DNA from: Clostridia bacterium
GTDB taxonomy: Bacteria; Bacillota; Clostridia; Oscillospirales; CAG-272
DNA length: 7,922 nt
Direction: 5' to 3'
Assembly: GCA_017452215.1 (NCBI GenBank)
Contig: JAFTMU010000056.1
Coordinates: 1-7,922 of the forward strand
Below, in pieces: positions 1 through 5,583 of this stretch. Position 1 is the stretch's first letter; each line of letters starts with the position of its first letter. The translations under genes were made by a program, and so were the position numbers. Below the pieces are notes generated by a model. That model was given only the letters and a program-made list of their open reading frames with translations, had not been told where the DNA came from and ran no database searches.

Positions 1-503
1 ATGATGCCAAAGCGGCTTGCCTCCTCAATGGGAACGTCGATAACGGCGATGGTGCAATCGGCGCCCGTTTCCTTGTGGTAGGTGAGCATCTTTGCGTAAT
101 CCATCTTATAGATGTGGTCACCCGAGAGGATCAGCACGTATTTTGCATCGTAGCGATTGATGAATTCCATGTTCTGCCAAATGGCGTTTGCCGTGCCCTT
201 GTACCAATCGGCGCCGCCCTGCCCCTGATAAGGAGCTAAGATCTGCACGCCGCCATAGGTGCGGTCAAGGTCCCACGGAAGTCCGTTGCCGATATATTCG
301 TTGAGTAAGAGCGGGCGGTACTGGGTCAGAACACCCACGGTATCTACCCCCGAGTTGATGCAGTTGGAAAGAGGAAAATCAATGATGCGGTATTTTCCGC
401 CAAAGGAAACAGAGGGCTTTGCGGTTTTTTGAGTCAATGCGTAAAGACGGCTTCCCTGTCCGCCTGCCAGCAGCATGGCAACGCATTCTTTTTTCTTGAA
501 CAT
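1..503 (-). CDS. glgC: Glucose-1-phosphate adenylyltransferase (ADP-glucose pyrophosphorylase), N-terminal part
   Basis: Makes ADP-glucose and pyrophosphate from glucose-1-phosphate and ATP, the committed step of bacterial glycogen synthesis in the cytoplasm. The 167 visible residues begin [20 protein letters not shown] and are the nucleotidyltransferase half of the enzyme. Visible motifs are the glycine-rich nucleotide loop GGQGSRL (residues 14-20), the [15 protein letters not shown] block (29-43), YKGTANA (101-107) and [11 protein letters not shown] (126-136), all hallmarks of GlgC. The gene runs off the left edge, so the C-terminal beta-helix/allosteric domain is not seen; the family is usually about 380-430 residues. 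The ATG at 503 is preceded by AGGAGG (515-520 on the complement) with an 11-base spacer, slightly long but convincing. It lies 348 bases downstream of glgB on the same strand, separated by a hairpin-rich element. glgC may be read from the glgB promoter or from a candidate promoter inside that element. Confidence 0.96.
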   Translation of the reverse strand, partial: MFKKKECVAMLLAGGQGSRLYALTQKTAKPSVSFGGKYRIIDFPLSNCINSGVDTVGVLTQYRPLLLNEYIGNGLPWDLDRTYGGVQILAPYQGQGGADWYKGTANAIWQNMEFINRYDAKYVLILSGDHIYKMDYAKMLTYHKETGADCTIAVIDVPIEEASRFGI

Positions 504-514
504 AGCGTTCGTAT

Positions 515-520
515 CCTCCT
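515..520 (-). promoter_or_regulatory. Ribosome binding site of glgC
   Basis: CCTCCT on the plus strand reads AGGAGG on the coding strand, a full match to the anti-Shine-Dalgarno sequence. It lies 11 bases before the ATG at 503-501. It fixes the glgC start, since the conserved N-terminus begins only a few residues later. Confidence 0.8.
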
Positions 521-578
521 GTTGTGAATAAATAAGTGAAAAGATCGAGTTTTTGAAGGGATTTTTCGAGGTCTCAGG

Positions 579-607
579 TTGTAGACCAAAGACACACAGT
601 TTGTCAA
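579..607 (-). promoter_or_regulatory. Candidate promoter for glgC
   Basis: On the minus strand a perfect TTGACA (complement of 602-607) is followed, after 18 bases, by TACAAC (complement of 578-583), a 4/6 match to TATAAT. Initiation would fall near 571, giving a leader of about 70 bases before glgC. The weak -10 sits inside the left terminal repeat of the foldback element, so the element would be supplying a promoter. This is a motif match only; the -10 is poor. Confidence 0.35.
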
Positions 608-629
608 TTTGCATAAACTCTTTTATTCC

Positions 630-667
630 GCTTTTTCTTTTGACCAAGAAGGCGCAAAAGAAAAAGC
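630..667. repeat. 13-bp perfect inverted repeat (hairpin) inside the foldback element
   Basis: GCTTTTTCTTTTG at 630-642 is exactly complementary to CAAAAGAAAAAGC at 655-667, with a 12-base loop. The loop carries CCAAG (644-648), which could instead pair with CTTGG (667-671), and GGCGC (651-655), which could pair with GCGCC (683-687). Mutually exclusive folds are therefore possible. The arms are almost pure purine/pyrimidine strands. Confidence 0.7.
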
Positions 668-704
668 TTGGCAAAAAGAAAAGCGCCGAAAAGAGAAGTA
701 ATTT

Positions 705-768
705 CGCCGTCTGCGGACGGCGAGGAGGCTTACGCAGCCTCCACTGCGCCGCCTTTTGAAAAAGGCGG
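705..768. repeat. Three tandem perfect hairpins
   Basis: Three stem-loops follow one another. CGCCGTC (705-711) pairs with GACGGCG (716-722) across TGCG. GGAGGCT (724-730) pairs with AGCCTCC (736-742) across TACGC. CCGCCTTTT (749-757) pairs with AAAAGGCGG (760-768) around a 2-base centre. Only one to six bases separate the stems. None is followed by a proper U-tract on either strand, so they are not obvious terminators. Confidence 0.7.
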
Positions 769-851
769 GCGAAAACTTTAATCGAACTGACGACAGCGGA
801 TAGTTCTGTCTACAGTCTGAAACCTTACAGGTCTCTTTTTTTTGTCCCCGC

Positions 852-2786
852 TCAGCCTTTTTTGGTTGCCCTGCGGGTGCAATGGAAAATGGCGGCGCCC
901 ATGGCGGGAACGGTGATGTTGATGGCATCACAGTAGCCTCGCAGCATACAGGGCTCGGTCTTGCGCTTGCCCTTGTTGACGCTTCCCTTTCCTCCAAAAC
1001 GCTCCTCATCCGTGTTGAAGATCTCCTCCCACGTTCCCGCATAGGGAACAGCCAACAGGAAATCCTTGCGCTCTACGGGTAAGAAGTTGATTAAAATCAC
1101 CACTTCACGCCCGTTTTTGGCGGTGCGGCGGTAGGAAAGGATGCTTTGCTCGCTGTTATCGGCATCGATCCATTGGAAGCGATCCCATTGGTCGTCGGTC
1201 TCCCACAATTCGGGGCGGGAGAGATAAAAGTGATTGAGCTCTGCGGTGAACAATTGGATTTTCCGGTGCATATCGTAGTCCAACAGGAACCACTCTAACT
1301 CGGATTCATAGTCCCACTCACGGAACATTCCGAGTTCACATCCCATGAACAAGAGCTTTTTGCCCGGGTGTGTCATCATGTACGTCATGAATGCACGGGT
1401 CCCCGCAAATTTTGTCTCATAATCCCCCGGCATACGGTCCAAAAGGGATTTTTTGCCGTGCACCACCTCGTCGTGGGAAATGGGGAGAATGAATTTTTCG
1501 CTGAAGGAATAGGTGATGGAAAAATTCATCAGGTTGTGATGGTATTTCCGCCACAGGGGATCCTCCTCGGCATAGGAGAGAGAATCGTTCATCCAGCCCA
1601 TGTTCCATTTGAGTGAGAAGCCCAAGCCGTCATTTTCAAATCCTGTGATGTTGGAAAATGCGGTGGATTCCTCGGCGATGGTCATGACGTCGGGATAGTT
1701 GCCTGCAAGGTAGGAATTGAGCTTTTTGAAAAAGGCGATCGCCTCCAGGCATCGGTTATCCCCGTAAGCGTTGGGGACCCACTCCCCGGGACGGCGGTCA
1801 TAATCCAGATACAGCATGGAAGCAACGGCATCCACTCTCAGGGCGTCAACGTGATACTTTTCCAGCCAATAAACGGCGTTGGAGATGAGGAAGCTTTGTA
1901 CCTCCTCCCGTCCCACGTCAAAGCGGCGGGTGCCCCAGCCCTCGTGCTCGATGCGATCCCAGCCCTGATATTCGTAGAGCGGTTGTCCGTCGAACTCGTA
2001 CAAGCCGTGGGCGTCCTTTGGAAAATGGGCGGGGACCCAATCCAGGATCACGCCGATGCCTGCTGTGTGCATATGATCCACAAATTGCATAAATTCCTTG
2101 GGGGATCCGTGGCGGGCGGTGGGGGCGTAATAGCCGCAGACCTGATACCCCCAGGAGCCGTCGTAAGGATATTCGCTGACGGGCATCAATTCAATATGGG
2201 TGTACCCCATTTGCTTGACGTAAGGAGCAAGCTCCTCGGCAAGCTCCGAATAGGTATAGTAGCTGCCGTCCTCGTGCTTTTTCCAGGAGCCCAGATGCAC
2301 CTCGTAGATGTTGATGGGCCGGGCGTTCAGATGGGCTCGGTCAAATCTCTTTTTGCGGTATTTGAGCCAGCCTGCGTCCTGCCACTCGTAGCCCTCAATA
2401 TCTCTGATCACCGAAGCGGTCTCGGGAGGCGCTTGCATGCCTGTTCCGTAAGGATCTGCTTTGAGGATCTCCTTTGCGCCGTTGCGGATGAAGTATTTAT
2501 AATTTGCTCCGTCCTTGACAAGCTCGCAGGGCAGGCTCGCTTCCCAAATGCCTCCCCCCGTGATGCGCTCCATGGGGTGCGCTCCCGGGTTCCATTGGTT
2601 GAAATCGCCGCACACCGACACGTAATCGGCGTTCGGCGCCCATAGGCGGAAGAGAAAACGGTCGCCTATGCGGTGAGCTCCGAGGTATTCGTAGGCACGG
2701 TAATTGGTTCCTTGATGGAACAGATATGCCGCAAGCTCGTTTTGCTCGGTTGGCGTTGTATTGGGTTGCCTTTTTAATGCTTTCAT
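852..2786 (-). CDS. glgB: 1,4-alpha-glucan (glycogen) branching enzyme, GH13
   Basis: Cuts an alpha-1,4-glucan and re-attaches the piece through an alpha-1,6 bond, making glycogen branches in the cytoplasm. The protein is 644 residues, the usual size for the one-CBM48 form. An N-terminal CBM48 module covers about residues 30-130 (FRLWAPNADYVSVCGDFNQWNP). The GH13 barrel begins near INIYEVHLGSW (158-168) and a C-terminal all-beta domain ends with VPAMGAAIF. Catalytic residues are present: nucleophile D319 in ALRVDAVASM, acid/base E372 in MTIAEEST, and transition-state stabiliser D439 in ISHDEVVHGK. I chose the ATG at 2786 because a purine-rich GGAAAGGAAA lies 10 bases upstream; a longer reading from TTG at 2846 would add 20 unconserved residues and has no RBS. 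It heads a minus-strand glg cluster with glgC downstream. A good promoter lies about 110 bases upstream. Confidence 0.97.
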   Translation of the reverse strand: MKALKRQPNTTPTEQNELAAYLFHQGTNYRAYEYLGAHRIGDRFLFRLWAPNADYVSVCGDFNQWNPGAHPMERITGGGIWEASLPCELVKDGANYKYFIRNGAKEILKADPYGTGMQAPPETASVIRDIEGYEWQDAGWLKYRKKRFDRAHLNARPINIYEVHLGSWKKHEDGSYYTYSELAEELAPYVKQMGYTHIELMPVSEYPYDGSWGYQVCGYYAPTARHGSPKEFMQFVDHMHTAGIGVILDWVPAHFPKDAHGLYEFDGQPLYEYQGWDRIEHEGWGTRRFDVGREEVQSFLISNAVYWLEKYHVDALRVDAVASMLYLDYDRRPGEWVPNAYGDNRCLEAIAFFKKLNSYLAGNYPDVMTIAEESTAFSNITGFENDGLGFSLKWNMGWMNDSLSYAEEDPLWRKYHHNLMNFSITYSFSEKFILPISHDEVVHGKKSLLDRMPGDYETKFAGTRAFMTYMMTHPGKKLLFMGCELGMFREWDYESELEWFLLDYDMHRKIQLFTAELNHFYLSRPELWETDDQWDRFQWIDADNSEQSILSYRRTAKNGREVVILINFLPVERKDFLLAVPYAGTWEEIFNTDEERFGGKGSVNKGKRKTEPCMLRGYCDAINITVPAMGAAIFHCTRRATKKG

Positions 2787-2823
2787 CTCCGCTTTGTTTC
2801 CTTTCCGTGCAGCCAAGGTGGGG

Positions 2824-2883
2824 TTGCTCTGAATTAGTATGAGCAAATTTTTTCATTTTTTGTGCAAAAGGTGATAAAAAATG
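2824..2883 (-). promoter_or_regulatory. Structured leader of glgB: two inverted repeats
   Basis: Between the predicted transcription start (about 2892) and the glgB ATG are two perfect inverted repeats. CATTTTTT (2854-2861) pairs with AAAAAATG (2876-2883) over a 14-base loop. TTGCTC (2824-2829) pairs with GAGCAA (2841-2846) over 11 bases. The first begins within about 10 bases of the predicted start, so nearly the whole early leader can fold. No riboswitch class was recognised. The A/T-only stem may simply reflect base composition. Confidence 0.35.
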
Positions 2884-2898
2884 CTCTTTGATAACTGT

Positions 2899-2926
2899 AT
2901 TATATCATATATAATAAAAAAATCAA
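2899..2926 (-). promoter_or_regulatory. Promoter of glgB, extended -10 type
   Basis: On the minus strand, TTGATT (complement of 2921-2926) is followed after 16 bases by a perfect TATAAT (complement of 2899-2904). The -10 is preceded by TGA, giving an extended TGnTATAAT element. The predicted start near 2892 leaves a leader of about 105 bases before the ATG at 2786. The surrounding sequence is very AT-rich, which raises the chance of coincidence, but the position is right for glgB. Confidence 0.65.
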
Positions 2927-3372
2927 TAGAAGATACTTAAATTTCGTTGTTTTTAACAAAAAATGTGCATTTCGCACAGAAATTCAAATGTTATGGGTGC
3001 AGAGTGCTGAAAAAAAACCTTTTTTTCTACGTTCTTTTGCAAAAAGAGAGAATTTTATTCGCAAAAAGAAGGTTTTATTTTGAACAAAAAATGTGTTGAA
3101 ATGTTGTGCATTAGAAACAAATATGAAGGAATTCATTATCATTTTATCACAAAAAAGCAACCTCTGTCAATGTGCAGGTTTACTAAACTTACAATCACTT
3201 TGATGATTTTTTATATTTTTGAGGGGGAGCGGGCGGCGGGGAAACGTCTGTTTTTGAAAAAAGTTGTCGGTTGTGGAAAAATTAAAATTTGGCTTTACAC
3301 AGATCAATGTTACATTTTTTGCAAAAGGACAACAAAACTCGTTACGAGATCCCTGCGTCGCCTGCCGCAAGC
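2927..3372. other. Gene-free AT-rich stretch
   Basis: Between the glgB promoter and the REP-like units no credible gene is visible. The AT-rich part contains a 13-base direct repeat AACAAAAAATGTG (2955-2967 and 3083-3095), a small hairpin TGTGC/GCACA (2964-2968 with 2974-2978), and a larger AT-rich stem (3014-3076, separate entry). TTTTGCAAAA-like runs recur near 3034, 3317 and, in weaker form, 2861; I cannot tell an operator from composition here. From about 3220 the base content changes to GC-rich, and GCCGC (3364-3368) pairs with GCGGC (3371-3375) just ahead of the first REP-like unit. Confidence 0.5.
3014..3076. terminator. AT-rich 13-bp stem, possible weak terminator for minus-strand transcripts
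   Basis: AAAACCTTTTTTT (3014-3026) pairs with AAAAAGAAGGTTTT (3063-3076 region) over 13 positions, one of them a T/G wobble, with a 37-base loop that contains an inner TTTTGCAAAA palindrome. On the minus strand the stem is followed by TTTT (3013-3010), which then meets the region upstream of the glgB promoter. It could stop transcripts coming from the small lipoprotein at 4217-3720. Only two G-C pairs support the stem, so it would be a weak terminator. Confidence 0.25.
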
Positions 3373-3447
3373 GGCGGTTCACGAATCGCCCGCCGTAGGG
3401 GAGCACAGAATTTTTGAAACGGGCGATTCATGAATCGCCCCTACAAG
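3373..3447. repeat. REP-like unit, copy 1 (75 bases)
   Basis: The unit has two palindromes joined by a spacer ending in GAATTTT. The first, GGCGGTTC/GAATCGCC (3373-3390, AC centre), has 8 pairs including one G/T wobble. The second is the perfect 20-base palindrome GGGCGATTCATGAATCGCCC at 3421-3440, followed by CTACAAG. It matches the unit at 3497-3571 over the same length without gaps. No coding content. I associate such TTCATGAATCGCCCCTACA palindromes with intergenic repeats of gut Clostridia; this is recall, not a search. Confidence 0.75.
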
Positions 3448-3496
3448 AACGAGCGATTTCCACCGCACATGATAAAACGGACCCACCCCGTTTAGG

Positions 3497-3571
3497 GGCG
3501 GTTCACGAACCGCCCGTCCAAAGGAGTACCTGAATTTTAAAACGGGGCTATTCATGAATCGCCCCTACAAG
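3497..3571. repeat. REP-like unit, copy 2 (75 bases)
   Basis: Second copy of the unit at 3373-3447, starting 124 bases further on; by eye about 59 of 75 positions agree. The first palindrome, GGGCGGTTC/GAACCGCCC (3496-3504 with 3507-3515), is here perfect, while the second (3544-3565) has a single T/C mismatch in an 11-pair stem. Each copy thus keeps one perfect stem. Between the copies, AAACGG (3475-3480) pairs with CCGTTT (3488-3493). The flank shared by both copies ends with CTACAAG. Confidence 0.75.
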
Positions 3572-3719
3572 GTTGGTGGGACAACGCACAAAACGATATC
3601 TTACGGTTACGGCACAAACGAATACCGCACGGCAGTTACAAATTAAGTTTTATATACCCCACGTTTAAAAGTTCTTGAAGGGACGGGGTAAGCCATGCAT
3701 AGCACAATCTCTCCCCCTT
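3572..3719. other. Gene-free spacer between REP-like units and the small lipoprotein
   Basis: No gene, RNA or convincing terminator is visible. The stop codon of the lipoprotein (3722-3720) is followed on the minus strand by a purine-rich run and then mixed sequence with a TATATAAAA box (about 3651-3659 on the complement) that lies before no gene. Confidence 0.4.
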
Positions 3720-4217
3720 TTACCCTTTCTCCCACCAGAGGACGGTGAAGGTAAGGGTTGGGGAGGTAAAGGAGAGGGGGGTGTGGGAGGAGAGGGTGAG
3801 GACTTGGTCGGGGGCGGTTTGCAAGGTCGTTGTTTGCCCGTCCTTTTGGACGGTGAGGATCTCCTCTCCCTCAAACAGGGCTTGCAGGGGGGCGATGAGA
3901 GATTGGACGGTCTCTGTACCCGGGGTGATTCCATCAAGGGAAACGGACACCTCCCCGCCGGCGTTTTGCGTGACGGTCAAGCCGTTCAGTGCCTCGGGGG
4001 AAAGATAAGTGACGTAGAGATTGGCGCCATCCTCGGTGCCCGTTCGTCCGATCTCGGCGGTAAAGGAAACGCCGTTGAGCTCTCCCCGTATCTCGGCGTG
4101 AAAATTGCTCTCCCGATAAGAAAAATAACTCCCCGTGCCTCCATCTTTGCAGGCGGTGACGGTAAATAGTACCCCAAGGATCAATAAGAAGCAAGCAAGG
4201 CTTGACAGTTTGCGCAT
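3720..4217 (-). CDS. Small lipoprotein of unknown function
   Basis: A 165-residue predicted lipoprotein, exported and lipid-anchored on the outer face of the membrane. The signal is MRKLSSLACFLLILGVLF followed by the lipobox V20-T21-A22-C23. After a short Gly/Ser linker the mature part looks like an all-beta domain with alternating polar and hydrophobic residues (FHAEIRGELNGVSFTAEIG, residues about 39-57, then ALNGLTVTQ and VSVSLDGITPG). It ends with LTFTVLWWEKG. No enzyme motif was recognised; small clostridial lipoproteins with an ExxGxxNGxxFxA pattern are common, possibly LolA-like in fold, but that is a guess. The start at ATG 4217 is set by AAGGAG (4224-4229 on the complement) 6 bases upstream; a longer reading from 4271 would place 18 residues before the signal peptide. 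It diverges from alr across 144 bases. The 3' part is unusually C-rich on the coding strand. Confidence 0.8.
   Translation of the reverse strand: MRKLSSLACFLLILGVLFTVTACKDGGTGSYFSYRESNFHAEIRGELNGVSFTAEIGRTGTEDGANLYVTYLSPEALNGLTVTQNAGGEVSVSLDGITPGTETVQSLIAPLQALFEGEEILTVQKDGQTTTLQTAPDQVLTLSSHTPLSFTSPTLTFTVLWWEKG
3755..3814 (+). other. G-rich tract with G-quadruplex potential
   Basis: The plus strand has G-runs at 3755-3757, 3760-3763, 3776-3781, 3785-3787, 3794-3796 and 3810-3814, separated by loops of 2 to 13 bases. This is the template strand of the small lipoprotein gene, near its 3' end. One loop (3764-3775) is long, so the fold may be weak, and the bias may only be codon-level composition. 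Confidence 0.4.
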
Positions 4218-4238
4218 TCGGATCTCCTTTTTTATTTT

Positions 4239-4266
4239 TGTATATCTATATGATTCTTTTTTGAAA
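4239..4266 (-). promoter_or_regulatory. Weak candidate promoter of the small lipoprotein gene
   Basis: On the minus strand TTTCAA (complement of 4261-4266) and TATACA (complement of 4239-4244) are 16 bases apart. The -35 is poor, and initiation near 4232 would leave only about 15 bases before the ATG, just enough for the AAGGAG site. An AT-rich alternative slightly upstream is equally possible. Confidence 0.3.
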
Positions 4267-4282
4267 TTCATGAAAAAAAGGA

Positions 4283-4311
4283 TTGCAATATTTGTCTTAT
4301 CGTGATATAAT
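4283..4311 (+). promoter_or_regulatory. Promoter of the alr transcription unit
   Basis: TTGCAA (4283-4288), a 17-base spacer and a perfect TATAAT (4306-4311) preceded by TG-A (4303-4305), so it also has the extended -10. Transcription should start near 4318, about 44 bases before the alr ATG. Divergent from the small lipoprotein gene. Confidence 0.75.
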
Positions 4312-4346
4312 ATCCCTGTTTAAAAAATCAAGAAACCGATGAAGGG

Positions 4347-4353
4347 AAAGGAG
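4347..4353 (+). promoter_or_regulatory. Ribosome binding site of alr
   Basis: AAAGGAG ends 8 bases before the ATG at 4362, an ideal spacing, and supports this start. Confidence 0.8.
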
Positions 4354-4361
4354 AGACTGCA

Positions 4362-5582
4362 ATGGAAGAATGCTTCTACCGTTTATACTCCTCACTGCCA
4401 CAGGTGCCCTTTGCGCAAAAGGTGGCAAGGATCGATCTTGACGCCCTGCAAAGCAACTACCGTGCTTTGCTTGGACACGTGCGCAAAAGCGCTCCAAACG
4501 TCAGAGCTATTGCTGTGGTCAAGGCGGATGCCTACGGTCACGGTGCGCCCGATTGTGTGCGTGCGCTGCTCGGTGAGGGCTGTGATTTTTTTGCGGTCTC
4601 CTCTGTTGAGGAGGCGGTGGCGGTGCGTGAGGCGTGCGATGGCGCAAACAAGGATGCCGAGATATTGATTCTTGGCTATACCGACCCCCGTCATGCTTGC
4701 CTGTTGGATCGCTATCGCTTGACCCAGACGCTGGTCTCCTTTGCCCACGCCTGCGCTTTGCAGAACAGCGCAAGGGAGGCGGGAGTGCGCTTACGCACCC
4801 ACGTTGCCCTGGATACGGGCATGGGACGGATCGGCTTTGCCGCTCGCTCCGAGGAGGAGATCCGTGGGACTGCCCGTGAGATCCTCTCACTCTTTGCATA
4901 TCCGAATCTTTCGGTTGACGGTATGTTTACGCATTTTGCACGGGCGGACGAGGAGAGCGAGGCAGGGGTGCGATTTACCAAAGAGCAGAGCGAAAATTAT
5001 CTTGCCGTTCGCCGTCTTGTGGAGGACGGGGGTAAGAGGATCCCCTTTTATCACGCCTCTAACAGCGCCGCCTCGATTAAGGGGGTGGCTGCGGGGCTTG
5101 ACGGTGTGCGGTTCGGCATTGTGATGTACGGCGCCTCTCCCTCCCTGCACGGAGAGCTTCCCCTCTTGCCTGTGATGACCTTGGAAACGAGAATCGTACA
5201 TATTCACCAATTGAAAAAGGGAGAGACGGTGGGCTACGGCGGTACCTTTTGCGCTCCCTCGGACATGACCGTAGGGGTCTTGCCCATCGGATATGCCGAC
5301 GGATTTGTACGGGCATACAGCCCCGCCCCCGTGTGCGTGAGGACCGCAACAGGTGTCTTTTCCGCTCCTATTCTGGGACGGGTGTGCATGGATCAGTGCA
5401 TGATCGATCTGAGCAGCAGTGATGCCTGTGTGGGAGATACTGTGATTTTGTTTGGAAAGGACGGACCCTTGGCGGAGGCGCTTGCAAGACAGGCGGGGAC
5501 AATCGATTATGAGACCCTGTGCTTGATCTCCTCCCGTGTTCCCCGCTTTTATCGGGGCGGATCCTATGATAGGAGGCTTTAA
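4362..5582 (+). CDS. alr: Alanine racemase, PLP-dependent
   Basis: Interconverts L- and D-alanine in the cytoplasm, supplying D-alanine for peptidoglycan and teichoic acid modification. The protein has 406 residues, close to the family's usual 370-400. The fold is an N-terminal PLP-binding barrel followed by a C-terminal beta domain. The cofactor lysine is K54 in AVVKADAYGHG. ALDTGMGRIG (149-158) carries the arginine that contacts the PLP phenolic oxygen, and GLDGVRFGIVMYG (245-257) carries the arginine that contacts the pyridine nitrogen. The catalytic tyrosine from the partner subunit is Y292 in ETVGYGGTF. RVCMDQCMIDL (340-350) and the conserved end IDYETLCLISSRVPRFY (381-397) are also present, so no key residue is missing. 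It is the first gene of a plus-strand unit; its last codons contain the RBS of the next gene, whose start lies 1 base after the stop. Confidence 0.97.
   Translation: MEECFYRLYSSLPQVPFAQKVARIDLDALQSNYRALLGHVRKSAPNVRAIAVVKADAYGHGAPDCVRALLGEGCDFFAVSSVEEAVAVREACDGANKDAEILILGYTDPRHACLLDRYRLTQTLVSFAHACALQNSAREAGVRLRTHVALDTGMGRIGFAARSEEEIRGTAREILSLFAYPNLSVDGMFTHFARADEESEAGVRFTKEQSENYLAVRRLVEDGGKRIPFYHASNSAASIKGVAAGLDGVRFGIVMYGASPSLHGELPLLPVMTLETRIVHIHQLKKGETVGYGGTFCAPSDMTVGVLPIGYADGFVRAYSPAPVCVRTATGVFSAPILGRVCMDQCMIDLSSSDACVGDTVILFGKDGPLAEALARQAGTIDYETLCLISSRVPRFYRGGSYDRRL
5571..5576 (+). promoter_or_regulatory. Ribosome binding site of the DUF5722-like gene, inside the end of alr
   Basis: AGGAGG encodes the two C-terminal arginines of alanine racemase and lies 7 bases before the ATG at 5584. 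It selects this ATG over the in-frame GTG at 5536 and implies translational coupling with alr. Confidence 0.85.
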
Positions 5583-5583
5583 A

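Larger units (their letters stand above)
569..825. repeat. Foldback element with near-inverted 18-base ends, between glgB and glgC
   Basis: This stretch fills most of the 348-base gap 504-851 and holds no credible gene. Its ends are imperfect inverted repeats. The left end, 569-586, reads AGGTCTCAGGTTGTAGAC; the right end, 808-825, reads on the complement AGGTTTCAGACTGTAGAC. They match at 15 of 18 positions and all three differences are transitions. The left end also folds on itself (GGTCT 570-574 with AGACC 583-587). Between the ends lie at least four further hairpins (listed separately). A second AGGTCTC at 829-835 repeats the first seven bases of the left end in direct orientation. Size, lack of coding content and terminal repeats fit a MITE-like or BIME-like intergenic element, which I believe recurs in gut Clostridia, though copy number cannot be seen from one copy. 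It could instead be a structured transcript region of the glg operon. Confidence 0.5.

Noticed and set aside
553..759. 68-residue plus-strand frame, and a minus-strand frame at 623-1042, across the glgB-glgC gap
   Set aside because: Both read through the hairpin element; lysine/arginine/serine-rich translations typical of repeats, with no start signals, and the second overlaps the end of glgB.
1851..2645. 264-residue plus-strand frame opposite glgB
   Set aside because: Complementary shadow of a gene with complete catalytic motifs; no start signal and no recognisable domain.
2787..2846. Upstream TTG start that would lengthen GlgB by 20 residues
   Set aside because: The extra residues are not typical of the family, there is no RBS before the TTG, and the ATG at 2786 has a purine-rich site in place.
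3270..3285. DnaA-box-like TTTTCCACA on the minus strand
   Set aside because: Single near-match without clustering, no dnaA or dnaN nearby; not evidence for an origin.
3080..3433. 117-residue plus-strand reading frame starting at TTG
   Set aside because: No ribosome binding site, low-complexity and cysteine-rich composition, and its 3' third is translated from the REP-like palindromes; judged non-coding.
3373..3571. Possible CRISPR array from repeated palindromes
   Set aside because: Only two copies that differ at many positions, 75 bases long, and no regular spacers; REP-like repeats explain it better.
3675..4169. 164-residue plus-strand frame opposite the small lipoprotein gene
   Set aside because: Glycine-rich product of the G-rich template strand; the minus-strand frame has an RBS, a signal peptide and a lipobox.
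5536..5583. Upstream GTG start for the DUF5722-like gene within alr
   Set aside because: It would add 16 residues before the lipoprotein signal; the AGGAGG at 5571-5576 points to the ATG at 5584.
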